From NCBI RefSeq assembly GCF_006542625.1, contig NC_044396.1:44827630-44891629 (forward strand): a stretch of 64,000 bases of DNA. The letters run 5' to 3'. Made by a program: the position numbers and the translations under genes. Within the stretch, counting starts at the first letter, position 1. Every line of letters starts with the position of its first letter. Under the pieces are notes generated by a model. It saw nothing but the letters and a program-made list of their open reading frames with translations, ran no database searches and was not told the origin of the DNA. Positions 48,182 to 60,430 of this stretch are shown piece after piece. The stretch is from Nomascus leucogenys. Its lineage: Eukaryota; Chordata; Mammalia; Primates; Hylobatidae.

Positions 48182-48568
48182 TTACCAAAACTGACTACAG
48201 AAGAAATAAAAAATTGAATAGCCTTACATTTGTTAAATAATTTTTATTTATAATTAAAGATATTTTTATAAAGAATACTCTAGGACCATAAGGCTTCACA
48301 GGTTAATTGTATTAAGTATTTAAGGAAAAAATAATACCAATCTTATTCATAGTCTTTCAGAAAATAGAGGCGTATCCATTTTTCTAACTCATTTTAAGAA
48401 ATAGCATCATTCTAATATCAAAAGCAAACAAGGACATTGCAAAGAAGAAGGGGAAGAAGAAAGAGGAAGAGGAGGAGAAAGGGAAGCAGGAGATGGAGAA
48501 GAAGGAAGGCAGGTACAGTGCAATATTTCTCATGAACATAAACACAATTTTTAAAAAAGCATTAACAG

Positions 48569-48842
48569 GCTGGGCTTGGTGGCTCACACCCGTAATCCCA
48601 GCACTTTGGAAGGCCAAGGCGGGCAGATCAGAAGTTCAGGAGTTCGAGACCAGCCTGACCAACATGGTGAAACCCTGTCTCTGTAGCGGAGAATGGTGGT
48701 GCATGCCCGTAATCCCAGCTACTCAGGAGGCTGAGGCAGGAGAATCGCTTGAACCAAGGAGGCGGAGTTTGCAGTGAGCTGCTATCGCGCCACTGCACTC
48801 CAGCCTGAGCAACAAAGCAAGACTCCATCTCAAAAAAAAAAA
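48569..48842 (+). mobile_element. Alu in L1, internal deletion
   Basis: CTCTGTAGCGGAGAATGG marks the deleted middle; GCATTAACA and GTATTAACA flank it. Confidence 0.93.
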
Positions 48843-49989
48843 GTATTAACAAATTAAATTTAGTAATATATACAAAAGAGACTATATTATAATCAAGTAG
48901 GGTTTATTCCAGAAATCCAAGGTTGAATTAACTTTAAAAAGTCAACTAATTAAGTCACTAAGTTAATGAATAAAGGGGACAAACTGTATTGTCATTTTAA
49001 TAGATGCAAAAAAAGCACATCACATTTAAATCCATTTAAGATGTCTAAGCAAACTAGTAATAAAAGAGAACTCCCTCAACCTGATAAAAGGCATCTGCCA
49101 AACACCTGGAGCTAACATCATGCTTAATAGTAAAAGACTGAATTATTTCATCCAAAGATTGAGAACAAGGCAAAAATGTCTGCTTTCAGTCTTTAAATCA
49201 ACATAATACTGGATCACCTATGCAGTGCAAAATAAGGCAAAGAAAAAAAAGAGTCATAGAGATTGGAAAGAAAGAAGTAAAATTTTCTTTATACTTGGAA
49301 AAAATAATCATGTATATAAAGAATCTCACGAAATCTACACAACATCTTCTAGAAATAATAAATGAGTTTAATGGGGTAGCAGGATACAAGGTCAGTATAC
49401 TAGCAATTAATTTACAATAGCATCAGAAAGCATGAACATAAAGATTAATTTAACAAAATGTGTGTAAGATCTGCACACTAAAAACTACAAAATTGTAGGT
49501 CCACATTTGAAAATGCACCCAAAGGCAGGCACTGTGAGCTGCACAACCACACGCTCATTTCCAACCCTCTTGCCTGCCTCTGTCTAGGAGCTGAAAAAAG
49601 CTACGCACCCATTTTGATTTACTTACTATTTATTTTGCAGCTACCCTTGCAGCTAATGGTAGTCAAAGGACCCATTTGTGCAATTGAGAGAGACGTAGGA
49701 TAATCTTCCAGGCCACTTCTGGGACAGCTACACCCTCCAGCTTCCTGCCCTGGATGTAGATGTGCTGCCTGAAGCTGTGAAAACCTTCCGACCAGGAAGT
49801 GGCACACTAAGGTGACAAGTATTCTGACAGCTCTGACTGCCTACTTCCATATTTCCTGTAATATTAAATAATTGATTGCCATTATTGCTTAAATCAAAGT
49901 TAGTTAGCTGTCCTGTTACTTACATTCCATGCTGATACATGACCTCACACAATTGGGAATAGATAGATAATGGCCCCCAAAAGATTAGG

Positions 49990-50562
49990 AATTCTGCTGG
50001 TCATGGTGGCTCACACCTATAATCCCAACACTTGGAAGGCCAAGGTGGGAGGATCGCTTGAAGCCAGGTGTTTAAGACCAGCCCGAGCAGTGTAGTGAGA
50101 CCCTGGTTTTACAAAAAATAAAATAAAAAATAAATGGCCAAGGCAGGCAGATCACTTGAGGTCAGGAGTTCAAGACCAGTCTGGCCAACATAGTGAAACC
50201 ATGTCTCTATAAAAAAAAATACAAAAATGAGCCAAGTGTGGTGGCATGTGCCTGTGGTCCCAGCTACTCAGGAGGCTGAGGTGGGAGGATCGCTTGAGCT
50301 GGGAATGCAGAGGTTGCAGTGAGCCGAGATTGTGCCACTGCCCTCCAGCCTTCATGACACAGCGAGACCCCGTCTCAAAAAGAAAAAAAAAAAAGGAAGT
50401 AAAAAAAATTAGCCAGGCATGGTGGCACGCACCTGTAGTCCTAGCTACTCAGGAGACTGGGGCATGCCAGGCTTGAGCCCAGGAGTTTGAGGTTGCAGTG
50501 AGCTATGATTACACCACTGCACTGCAGCCTAGGTGACAGAGTGAGACCCTGTCTTTAACACC
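49990..50562 (+). mobile_element. Alu inserted into another Alu's middle linker
   Basis: Host Alu: left arm 49990-50133, right arm about 50402-50562. Guest: 5'-truncated Alu 50134-50400 beginning GGCCAAGGCAGGCAGATC. The host right arm resumes at AAATTAGCCAGGCATGG. Confidence 0.85.
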
Positions 50563-51579
50563 ACCACCAAAAGGACAGGAAGTCTCACTTGCGAGTCTCG
50601 CAATTCTAATTGAGTGAATGCAGTTTCTCTTCATTCTCCTTCCTCATCTCAGTTCAGAAGAGCTCCTATAGAACCCCTTAAAGCTGATGTACATATGGAG
50701 AATAAGCACTTACAGAGTAAGGGAGGCTAAATTTGGTACTTGCACTCAACAGACAGTGCCCTGAGTGTCTGCAGGGTCCCTTCCCCACCTTACTCCAGAG
50801 GGTCCAGGAGGCCACAGTGGGGAGCAGAGGTGGCCCCCAGGAGTGTGCACTGCTGTGTTTAGAGTCTTCGAAGCCTTTGTGTGATGATTTAAGTGAAGTT
50901 GCTGAGAGGTTTAAGAATTGGGAAATAATCCTTTTGAATCTCTTATAATTGCTATTAAATCATAAATTTCCTGTAATTAATAGAACTCGGGAGCAAGTGG
51001 TAACCATGGAATTTTTTAGGGTCAGCTCTCAGTCAATGGAGTAGCATTAACACCCATGTGTTTCATAAACGTTAGAATTGCTGTTTTCTAGAGACAACTG
51101 TACATTCTCTTCTCCCACCCGCAGGGATTGAGCTTCTTAGTGTTTGGACTTATTGTGCCAAAATTGGTTTTCATCTAAACAAACCAACAATTCTAGATAG
51201 CTAATAGCCCCAATCACCTTTCCGTTAACTGTTGGAATTTGACAGGTGCCCCAGAAATACCTTGGGACATTCATTTGAAATTTAAACGAAGAGGACACAT
51301 TTAGACAGCTCTAGAAACATGAAGGCAGCTCTAGCTTTGCCCTCCTCAGCCCCATGCCCTCCTCAGCCCAGCCACAAGCGTAGCCCCTCATCAAGTCCAG
51401 TATGAGAACCAGCAAGCTGGCCAATGCATTGTGCACTTAGGAACAATGCACTCATCTATTTTAGGCCCCTGTTCTGAGTGCAAAGCTCTGTCCACAGTGA
51501 TTTCCTGATTTCTTCCTGATCACTACAGTGCAGGGTGAGGGGAATGGATAAGGTCTCTCAATTTTACATGTCATATCAT
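50563..51579. other. intergenic, no gene seen
   Basis: About 1 kb of unique-looking sequence between an Alu pair and L1. Confidence 0.5.
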
Positions 51580-53450
51580 TAATAGACCACTTTAAAAAAT
51601 AGATTTAGGTGGTACAAGTGCATAATCAGCATAGCAATTGATGTAGAGGAACTATTTGAAAAATCCAACACCCATTCATGATAAACTCTTTAAAAGCTAG
51701 CAATAGAGGGGGAATATCCTCAAATTGATACAGCGTATTTATAAAAACCTACACTGAATGGCATACTTAATGATAAAGGCTCAATATGTTCCCCTTGTGT
51801 TCAAGAACAAAACAAGGATGTCTGCTCTTACCACTCTTATTCAACATAGCACGAGAAGTTGTAGCCAGCGCAGTAAAGCAAGAAAAGAAAATAAGTCAAA
51901 AAGATCATATAGGAAGAAACAAAATTGTTCCTATTTGCTAATGACATACTTAGATATATAGAAATCCCCTCGAAACTTACAAAAAATAAAAATAAACCCT
52001 AGAACTAATAAGTGAGTTTAGCAAGGTCACATGATACAAGATAAACATAAAATAATCAATTGCACTTCAATTGTTCATTGGTAATTACCAATGAGCATGT
52101 GCACACCAAAATTAAAAATACGGTCCCACTTACAATCATTAAAAAAATATAAAGTGTAAATCTAAAAAAAAAGTACAGAACTTGTATACTGTATACTACA
52201 AAACTACAAATCACTGATGAAAGAAATCAAAGGAGACCTAAGTAAATGGTGAGACATACCATGGTTCATGGATTGGAAGACTCAGTATAGTAAATATTTC
52301 AATTCCCTAATGGATATTCAGGTGTAATATAATTCCAGCAAGATTTTTTTGCAGATATAGACAAGAATATTTTAAATTTAGATGGGACTGCAAAGAAATC
52401 AGAAGAGCTAAGACGATTCTGAAAGGCAAGAATAAGAATGAGAGGAATCTGTCTACTCCATCTCAAGACTAATTTTATAGCTATACCAATTAAGATTGTG
52501 TAGTATTGGCAGAGGGATAAACACATAGATGAATAAAGCAGAATAGGGAACCCAGAAAGATATCCACACAAATGTGCCCAAATGATTTTTGACAAAGATT
52601 CACAAGTAATTAAAAACAGGAAAGATGGCCGGGTGCGGTGGCTCACGTCTGTAATCCCAGCACTTTGGAAGGCCAGGGTGGGCGGATCTCCTGAGGTCAG
52701 GAGTTCTAGACCAGCCTGACCAACATGGTGAAACCCTGTCTCTACTAAAACGACAAAACTAGCTGGGTGTGGTGGCGCATGCCTGTAATTCCAGCTACTC
52801 AGGAGGCTGAGGCAGGAGAATCACTTGAATCCGGGAGACAGGTTGCAATGAGCCAAGGTCACGCCACTGCACTCCATCTGGGAAACAAGAGCAAAACACC
52901 ATCTCAAACAAACAAACAAACCCAGGAAAGACTACCTTTTCAATGAATGATTTCTGGAGCAATTGGACATCTAGAGGCAAAAAAAGAAACCTTTCCCTGA
53001 GTTTCACAGTTTCTACAAAAATTAACTTAAAATGGATCAAGGACAATATAAAATGTAAAACTATAAAACTTTTAGGGAAAAAAATAATAAGAGAAATCTG
53101 CAAGAACTAATGTTATGCCAAAATTTCTTAGACTGGACACCAAAAACCTGATCCACAAAAGAAAAAGTTAATAAATTAGACTTCATAAAAACTTAAAACG
53201 TTTGCTCTACACAAGACCTTGTTAAGAGGGTGAAAATATAAACTACAGACTGGGAGAAAACACATATCCACACGCCACATATTTTCAAACCACATATCCA
53301 ACAAAGAACTAGTCTATGGAATATATTAAGAACTCTCAAAGCTTAGCAGTTAAAAAAAAACTCAATCTAAATAGGCAAAAGACAAAAAGAGACAATTCAT
53401 GCATGAGGATGTACAGATGACAATCACATGCAAAGATGTGTTATTAGAGA
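51580..53450 (+). mobile_element. old L1 ORF2/3' fragment, second copy
   Basis: L1 text AAAATCCAACACCCATTCATGATAA, ACAAGGATGTCTGCTCTTACC, and downstream GGGAGAAAACACATATCC. It covers the same reverse-transcriptase region as the copy ending at 49495, so it is a separate insertion. Confidence 0.85.
52627..52922 (+). mobile_element. Alu in L1
   Basis: GGCCGGGTGCGGTGGC to a (CAAA)n tail. Confidence 0.95.
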
Positions 53451-53489
53451 AACTTACTATCATTAGGAATATTTATTTTCTCTCACATC

Positions 53490-53695
53490 TTGCTTTGTCT
53501 TTGTCTACAGCATTTATCATCACAGTATATATCATGTATTTATTTGTTTCTTTATTGTCTGTTCCCCTCCAGTAAAATGTAATCTCTATGTGGGTGGGAA
53601 CCCTGGGTTCTGTTCACTGCTTTTTCACCAGGACCAGAATTGTGCCTGGCTGGTGGTAACCACTCAGTACATATTTGTGGAATGAATGAATACAT
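53490..53695 (+). mobile_element. L2 3' end
   Basis: L2 signature: CTCCAGTAAAATGTAATCTC, GGGTTCTGTTCACTGC, TTGTGCCTGGC, CAGTACATATTTGTGGAATGAATGAA. Confidence 0.75.
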
Positions 53696-55378
53696 GCCCT
53701 TGCACGTTTAAATGGAACTCAGCTGTGAGTTTTATCCATGGGGTCCTGGTTTTTTAAAATAATAGATTTTTAAATCACTTTTCCTTTCTTGTCTATAGTA
53801 ATTTAGTTCAATTTTCTACTCCTTGGGTAATTAATACTTTGCTCAAAAACTATCACTTTCCTCTACACTTCCAAAATAATTTCCATAGATTTAGTAGTCT
53901 CTTATAATTCTTTTACTCTATCTTTTTTTAATCTCTTTTTTATAAGGCTCAACATGAGTTTTCTACTTTATCATTTTTTTGTTTAATGAATTTTGCATTT
54001 ATTTTTGTTGTATTTTTACCTCATTGAATTCACCTTATTTTTATCTAATTTATTTGGATTCATTTTATTGTCTTTTTTCCCTAATTTCTTAAGGTTGTGT
54101 ATTAGTTAAGATGAAGACTAAATTGCTGTAGCAAAAGGATCCAAAAACCTCTTTATTTCTCTTTCATGGAACAGCCCAGGAGGGATAGGTGATCTATTCC
54201 ACATATTTATTTCAGGAACACAGGCAAACAGGATGATGCTGCCACTCTCTAAGGTAGGGATTAGCACTTACAGCATGCAGACAAATTCTACCTGTGGCTT
54301 GTTTTGCAAATAAAGTTTTATTGCAATGCAACCATGCTAATTTGTTTACATATTGCCTGTGGCTACTTTTGATCTATAATGGCAGAGCTGAGTAGTTACG
54401 GCAGAGAGTTATGGCAGAATTGAGTAGTTATGGCCCACAAAAACGAAATTATTTTCCCTCTGGCCTTTTTCGAAAGAGCTTGCTGATGCTGCTGTAAGGC
54501 AGTGTCCAGTCTGCATAATCAAAACTGGGTCACCAACATGTCCTGGCTGTTTTCAGCTTGTGGGGAGAGAAAAGGAAATGTGGAGAAGTCATGTCCACTG
54601 TACCAAGAAGTGGTACACAGCCTTCCACCCACATTTTACTGGTGAAACTATGTCACATGGCCACATCTAGCTGCAAGGGAGTCTGGGGACTGCAGTGTAG
54701 TTGGGCATCAGCTACACACACCATGACCCACCTACTATTCTTTCACTGTGGTAAAAGGAGAGAATGGAGTTTGAAGGATACCTACCATTTCCTCCTTAGA
54801 TAAACAGGAAGTGCCTATATTTTCTTTCTTTCTTCTTTAATAATGAAGAAATGTCAAACAATGATTTTTTTTTTCCAGAACAACTTCTTTGACTCAGAGG
54901 TTCTGGTATGACACAGCCTCCTTTTCATTGTGCTTTTTTTAGGTAGTTTGTAATTTCAGTTTGGAATTCTTCTTTAAGGAATATTTTGGAGGATGTTTCT
55001 TAGTTTTCAAATACTTAAGTATTTTTTAAAGTCATATTTTGATTATTTATTTCTATTTGTTAAGAGAATGTGTCCCTAAAATGTATACTTATCCAAATGT
55101 GTTTATGACCAAATGAATAAGGAATTTTGTAATACCTGGACACACATATGGGTGTGTATGTATTCCTTTTTCAAATGACAAAGATTTATCTAATAACTAC
55201 ACACGTTTGATTACATTATGTCCTTTCTTATTTTTGTCTTTTATATCTAATTCTGAAAGATTTATTAACCTCCCACATTCTAATATAATTTTTAGAATTA
55301 AGTTTTTGCATTTCTAATAATTTCCACTTATATATTTACCTCTCATGTTTTTAAATTTAAGTTTATTATATTTTCCTA
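53696..55378. other. intergenic, mostly unidentified
   Basis: T-rich; apart from the Charlie-like piece nothing is assignable. Confidence 0.5.
54252..54492. mobile_element. hAT-Charlie-like DNA transposon remnant
   Basis: GCAAATAAAGTTTTATTGCAATGCAACCATG, TTTGTTTACATATTGCCTGTGG and TGGCAGAGCTGAGTAGTTAC belong to a common Charlie-group element. GAGTAGTTA... is locally repeated. Confidence 0.6.
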
Positions 55379-55664
55379 TTTATTTATTTATTGAGACAGG
55401 GCGTCACCTTGTCCCCCAGGCTGGACAGTGGTGCAACCTCAGCTCACTTTAGCCTTGACCTCCTGGGTTCAAGGGATCCTCCTGCCTCAGCCCCCCAAGT
55501 AGCTGGGATAATAGGCACATGCCCAGCTAATTTTTGTGTTTTTTGTAGAGACAGGGTTTTACCATGTTGCCCAGGTTGGTCTCAAACTCCTGAGCACAAG
55601 TGATTCAGTTGCCTCAGCCTCCCGAATTGCTAGGATTGTAGACGTGAGCCATTGCACCTTGCCA
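55379..55664 (-). mobile_element. Alu, antisense
   Basis: (TTTA)n head, small deletions in both arms, ends GCACCTTGCC. Confidence 0.92.
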
Positions 55665-55838
55665 AGTTTATTATATTTTCTTTAAACATTGTTCATTTAA
55701 TGTTATTTGTATCCATGTGTTTCTTTTTGAATATTTAATTTTAAATCTATGTTTTCTGATATTAATAATTTGTGACTGTGATGTCTTTTTTGCTAGTATT
55801 CATTTATCGTAGTATTCACTTTTTTCCTAAGCCTTATA

Positions 55839-55877
55839 TCTCTAGTAAGAAAAAAAGAAAAAAAGCCTTACTAGAGA
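55839..55877. repeat. 11-bp inverted repeat with purine loop
   Basis: TCTCTAGTAAG and CTTACTAGAGA around a 17-nt loop that is nearly all A/G. Confidence 0.95.
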
Positions 55878-56453
55878 AGGTAAATGAGGATAATAAAATA
55901 TGCTCTGTCTTTTATAAGGCTGAAAGAAGATAATGGCTGGGAGAGTTTTGTAAATAATGAAGAACTACACATATAACAAATATTGTTCATTCTGCTACTG
56001 GGTCTGTGGGCCTGCCTAAGTTGTTCTCTGACTTCAATTATACATTTCTGGGCAGATCAGATCTATTATCTATTAATTATCTATCAATCAATCATCAATC
56101 TATCCATTATCTATCTATCCATCTATTATCTATCTATCTATATCTATCTATCTATCTATCTATCTATCATCATCTATCTAATGATTCTAACCAATTTAGT
56201 CATTAGCAGTGGGCTGTATCTACTATTCCAACATAACTATATCACACACCTGCCCGTTTTCATTGCCAATACCAGATAGAATATTTATGCCATTATTATT
56301 TTGGAACCCATAAAGTATAGAGTGAAAAGTATGTTTATTTTTATTTTCCTACTATTGTTATCTAAAAACATATACAGTGTTTCAAGAAAACAAGCTACTG
56401 TGAAGCATCAAATAAGAAATACTCTGGTTGGGGGCTGAGGTGGGGAGGCTGCA
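55878..56453. other. intergenic, no gene seen
   Basis: Contains the degenerate ATCT array; otherwise unidentified. Confidence 0.5.
56060..56180 (+). repeat. degenerate (ATCT)n microsatellite
   Basis: ATCT/ATTA/ATCA mixtures, purest at 56130-56170. Confidence 0.93.
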
Positions 56454-58525
56454 CTTTTTTTTTTTTTAATCAATGTTTATTTTAAGTTCCAGGGTACATG
56501 TGCGGGATGTGCAGGTTTGTTACATAGGTAAACGTGTGCCATGGTGATTTGCTGCACAGATCAACCCATCACCTAGGTATTAAGCCGAGCATCCATTAGC
56601 TATTCTTCCTGATGCTGTCCCTTGCCCTGCAGCCCCGACAGGGCCCAGTGTGTGCTGTTCCCTCCCCATATGTCCATGTGTTCTCATCCTTCAGCTCCCA
56701 CTTATAAGTGAGAACATACAGTGTCTGGTTTTCTGTTCCTTTGTTAATTTCCTGAGGATAATGACTTCCAGCTCCATTCATGTCTCTGCAAAGGACACAA
56801 TCTCATTCCTTTTTATTGCTGCATAGTATTCCATGGTGTATATATACCACAGTTTCTTTATCCAGTCTATCACTGATGGACATTTGGATTGATTCCATGT
56901 CTTTGCTATTGTGAATAGTGCTACAATAAACATACATGTGCATGTATTTTTATAATACAATGAATTATATTCCTTTAGGTATGTATCTAGTAATGAGATT
57001 GCTGGGTCAAATGGTATTTCTGCTTCTAGATCTTTGAGGAATCACGACACTGTCTTCCACAATGGTTGGAGTAATTTACATCCCCACTAACAGTATAAAA
57101 GATTTCCTTTTTCTCTGCACCTCGCCAGCATCTGTTGTTTCTTGACTTTTTAATAACTATCATTCTGACTGGTGTGATGGTATCTCATTATTGTTTTGAT
57201 TTGCATATCTCTAATGAGAAATTTCTCTAATTGAACTTTTTTTCATGTTTGTTGGCTGCATGAATGTCTTCTTTTGAGAAGTGTCTGTTCGTGTCCTTTG
57301 CCCACTTTTTAATGGGATTTTTTTTCTTGTAAATTTGTTTAAGTTCCTAGTAGACTCTGGATGTTAGACCTTTGTCAGACTGATAGATTGCAAAAATTTT
57401 CTCCCATTCCGTAGGTTGTCTGTTTACTCTGATAGTTTCTTTTGCTGTGAAGAAGCTCTTTAGTTTAATTAGATCTCATTTGTCAGTTTTTGCTTTTGTT
57501 GCAATTGTTTTTGGTGTTTTTGTCATGAAATCTTTGCCCATGCCTATATCCTGAATGGTATTGCCTAGAGTTTCTTCTAGGGTTTTTATTGCTTTGGGTT
57601 TTACATTTAAGTCTTTAATCCATCTTGAGTGAATTTTTGTATAAGGTATAAGGAGGAGTTCCAGTTTCAATTTTCTGCATATGGCTAGACAGTTCATTCA
57701 GCAATATTTATTAAAGAGGGAGTCATTTCCCCATTGCTTGTTTTTGTCAGGTTTGTTGAAGATCAGATGGTTTTAGGTATGCAGTCTTATTTCTGAGTGT
57801 TTTATTCTGTTCCATTGGCCTATTTGTCTGTTTTTGTACCAGTACCATGCTGTTTTGTTTACTGTAGCCTTGTAATATACTTTGAAGTCAGGTAGGGTGA
57901 TGCCCCCAGCTTTGTTCTTTTTGTTTAGGATTGACCTGGCTATACGGACTCTTTTTTGGTTCCATATGAATTTTAAAATGTTTTTTTTTTTCTAACTCTG
58001 TGAACAATGTCAATGGTAGTTAAATGGGAATAGCATTGAATCTATAAATTACTTTGGGCACTATGGCCATTTTCACGATATTAATCTTCCTATCCATGAG
58101 CATGGAATGTTTTCCCATTTTTTTTTGTGGGTCCTCTCTGATTTCCTTGAGCAGTGGTTTATCATTCTCCATGAAGAGGTCCTTCACTTCCCTTGTTAGG
58201 TGTATTCCTAAGTATTTTACTCTATTTGTAGCAATTATAAATGGGAGTTCATTCATGATTTGGCTCTCTGCATGTCTGTTGTTGATGTATAGGAATGCTA
58301 GCGATTTTTGCACATTGATTTTTGTATCCTGAGACTTTGCTGAAGTTACTTATCAGCTTAAGAAGCTTTTGGGCTGAGACAATGGGGTTTTCTAGATATA
58401 GGATCATGTCATCGGCAAACAAACATAATTTGACCTCCTCTCTTCCTATCTGAATACCCTTTATTTCTTTCTCTTGCTGGATAACCATGGCCAGAACTTC
58501 CAACACTATGTTGAATAGGAGGGGA
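56454..58525 (-). mobile_element. 5'-truncated primate L1 (ORF2 C-terminal half plus 3' UTR)
   Basis: The tail appears as a T-run (about 56454-56467). The 3' UTR shows TACATAGGTAAACGTGTGCC and GCACAGATCAACCCATCACC in plus view. Reading the minus strand, 58506-58249 retains the reverse-transcriptase FADDM motif. Later pieces of ORF2 appear in different frames, so it is dead. Divergence is moderate, consistent with an older L1PA/L1PB copy. Confidence 0.93.
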
Positions 58526-58942
58526 GCCAGGATTTTAAAATCGTTCTTAAATCACAATAAAATTATAGTTGCAAGCAGGCACATGACAAAATGCCTCTAG
58601 CACAACTTCCACTGGTTCCCATGTGGTTAAAAAAACGTAAAATTACAGACCTGAAAGCTTGTTTTTTTCTCCAACATGTTTCCACCTTGTCAGTAGTCAC
58701 TTCTTTTTATGTCCACAATCTAATTCCTTCTTTGTTTCTTAATAATCTTCTGGATATTAGAACAGGAATATCCATTTATTTTAAATCTTATTTTATCTCT
58801 TAGCTTTAAGTGTGGTTCTTGTAAACAACTGGCTAAGTTAAAAAAAAATCGATTATGACAGTGTATATCTTTTTATAGGGAAATGCAACTCATTTACTAC
58901 ATTTGCATTCACACTGGTACTTAAGCTTTATGTTTAATATAT

Positions 58943-58982
58943 ATATTAGTCTGGGTTTTCCAGATAGACAGAACCAGCAGGA

Positions 58983-59034
<52 letters not shown>

Positions 59035-59427
59035 CTCTCTGCCATAAGGAATTGACTGATATGATTATGGAAGCTGAGAATTGCAAGATCTGCAGTTGTC
59101 AAACTGGAGACCCAGGAGAGTCAATGGTGTAAGTTCCAGTCTGAGTCTGGCTGAGTCCAAAGGGAGAAGAAGCCCATTGTCCCAGCTCAAAGTCAGTCAG
59201 GCAGAGAGAAAGAATTCTTTCTTACTCATCCTTTTATTCTATTCAGGTCTTCAATGGATTGGATGAGGCCCACCCACGATTGGGAGGACAATGTTTCTTC
59301 AGTCTATCAATTCAAATGTTAATCTTACCCAAAAACATCCTCACAGACACATCCAGAAATAATGTTTAACCAAACAACTGGGCATCTCATGGCCCAGTCA
59401 AGTTGATATATAAAATTAACCATCACA
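58943..59427 (-). mobile_element. MLT2-type ERVL LTR
   Basis: Plus view ends TATTAGTCTGGGTTTTCC and AATTAACCATCACA; contains ATTCAGGTCTTCAATGGATTGGATGAGGCCC-type text in the expected order. It is the 3' LTR relative to the remnant on its right. Confidence 0.8.
58985..59032 (+). repeat. (AC)n microsatellite in the LTR
   Basis: 24 AC units, at the same place in the LTR as the ATCT array in the copy at 46.4 kb. Confidence 0.97.
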
Positions 59428-59429
59428 AG

Positions 59430-60430
59430 TCTGCCCCTTGTCAACTGGGCACCCATATACATCTCCTTAAACCATGCTTATTTCCAAATAAATATAATAA
59501 CAAAGTGATAATTCTGCTAACAGGATACAGCTATCCTGCATACCAGCAGAAACACACTAACCCCTTCCCCAGAAGATGAGGTAAAATCCTAGAATGATGT
59601 TTACCCTTCTCCTGATATCTCATAACTTAAATATTATAATTGAAATACTTAACTACATTTAAATATTATGATATAAAGTTAATTCATGTTATGTTACATA
59701 AGGGAATTAGAAAGGGAATAAAGCAAAGGTTTTGCATATATGTGTATATGTATGTTAATGCGCACAAACATATTTATAGCAAGATGAGGAGTACTCATAA
59801 TTACAATCCCATTTCTGTAACTGATCACATGATCGTAGCTGGTATTTGTAAGTAGTTACAAATACCACTACCCATTCTGTATGCCATGTGCCTTCAGCAA
59901 GCGCTTTGGCTGGTTGTGATTCTTTACCTGGTGGGGTGAACGAAGCCTTCATTCCTGAAGTGTCTGGGCCATTAGCTGTGCTGCCTGTATGGGGTTGTTG
60001 CAATTTTACATTGACCTTAATCACAGGGCATGGTCATACTAAAAGAAGCCCTAAGGTATCTCCTGTATACCAGACATTTTCTCCCTTAGCTCTATTGTGG
60101 AGTAGTAGTCCAAATTCCCTTTGGTAATCAGGATCAATCACTCTAGCCAGATCAGTAACTCCCCTTTTTGCCTATTGATTCAGAGGCATGGAGATCCCCA
60201 GTGGCCAGGCAGCAGTCTTTCACTCTGCAGTTTTCAAGTCCTTGATGGTGGCACCATCGCTGCAGTCGCACCAGAGATGTGGTATTGTTTTTGATTTACT
60301 ATTTTCCTAGGTAAAGTCAGCTCTAATGGCTTCCATTTGGTCTTTCCCACAATAATAACCCTCACTACACAGGTTAGGGAACTAATGTGGAGATTCTGCC
60401 AACTGCTGAGTATATCTATTTCAATTACGC
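59430..60430 (-). pseudogene. ERVL-like internal remnant with dUTPase-like segment
   Basis: On the minus strand around 60150-60040 a dUTPase-like pattern is visible: a VIDPDY segment followed by a GD-x-LG-x-LLV segment, then a Pro/Gly-rich C-terminal stretch with in-frame stops and shifts. ERVL elements carry dUTPase at the end of pol, shortly before the 3' LTR, which is just this arrangement. The remnant is broken and non-coding. Confidence 0.55.

Larger units (their letters stand above)
45230..49495 (+). mobile_element. old L1, ORF2 region in four pieces
   Basis: Endonuclease-region text (AAGTGTTCTAAATAGTCCAATTAAAAG) precedes 46390. The linker region (TTTGGTATGCAGCTAAAGCAGTGCTTAG) follows 47180, and reverse-transcriptase-region text (GGGTTTATTCCAGAAATCCAAG) runs from 48845 to 49495. 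An LTR and two Alus interrupt it. Frames are broken. Confidence 0.8.

Noticed and set aside
58249..58506. Active reverse transcriptase gene
   Set aside because: Only part of L1 ORF2 remains, with frame breaks and 5' truncation.
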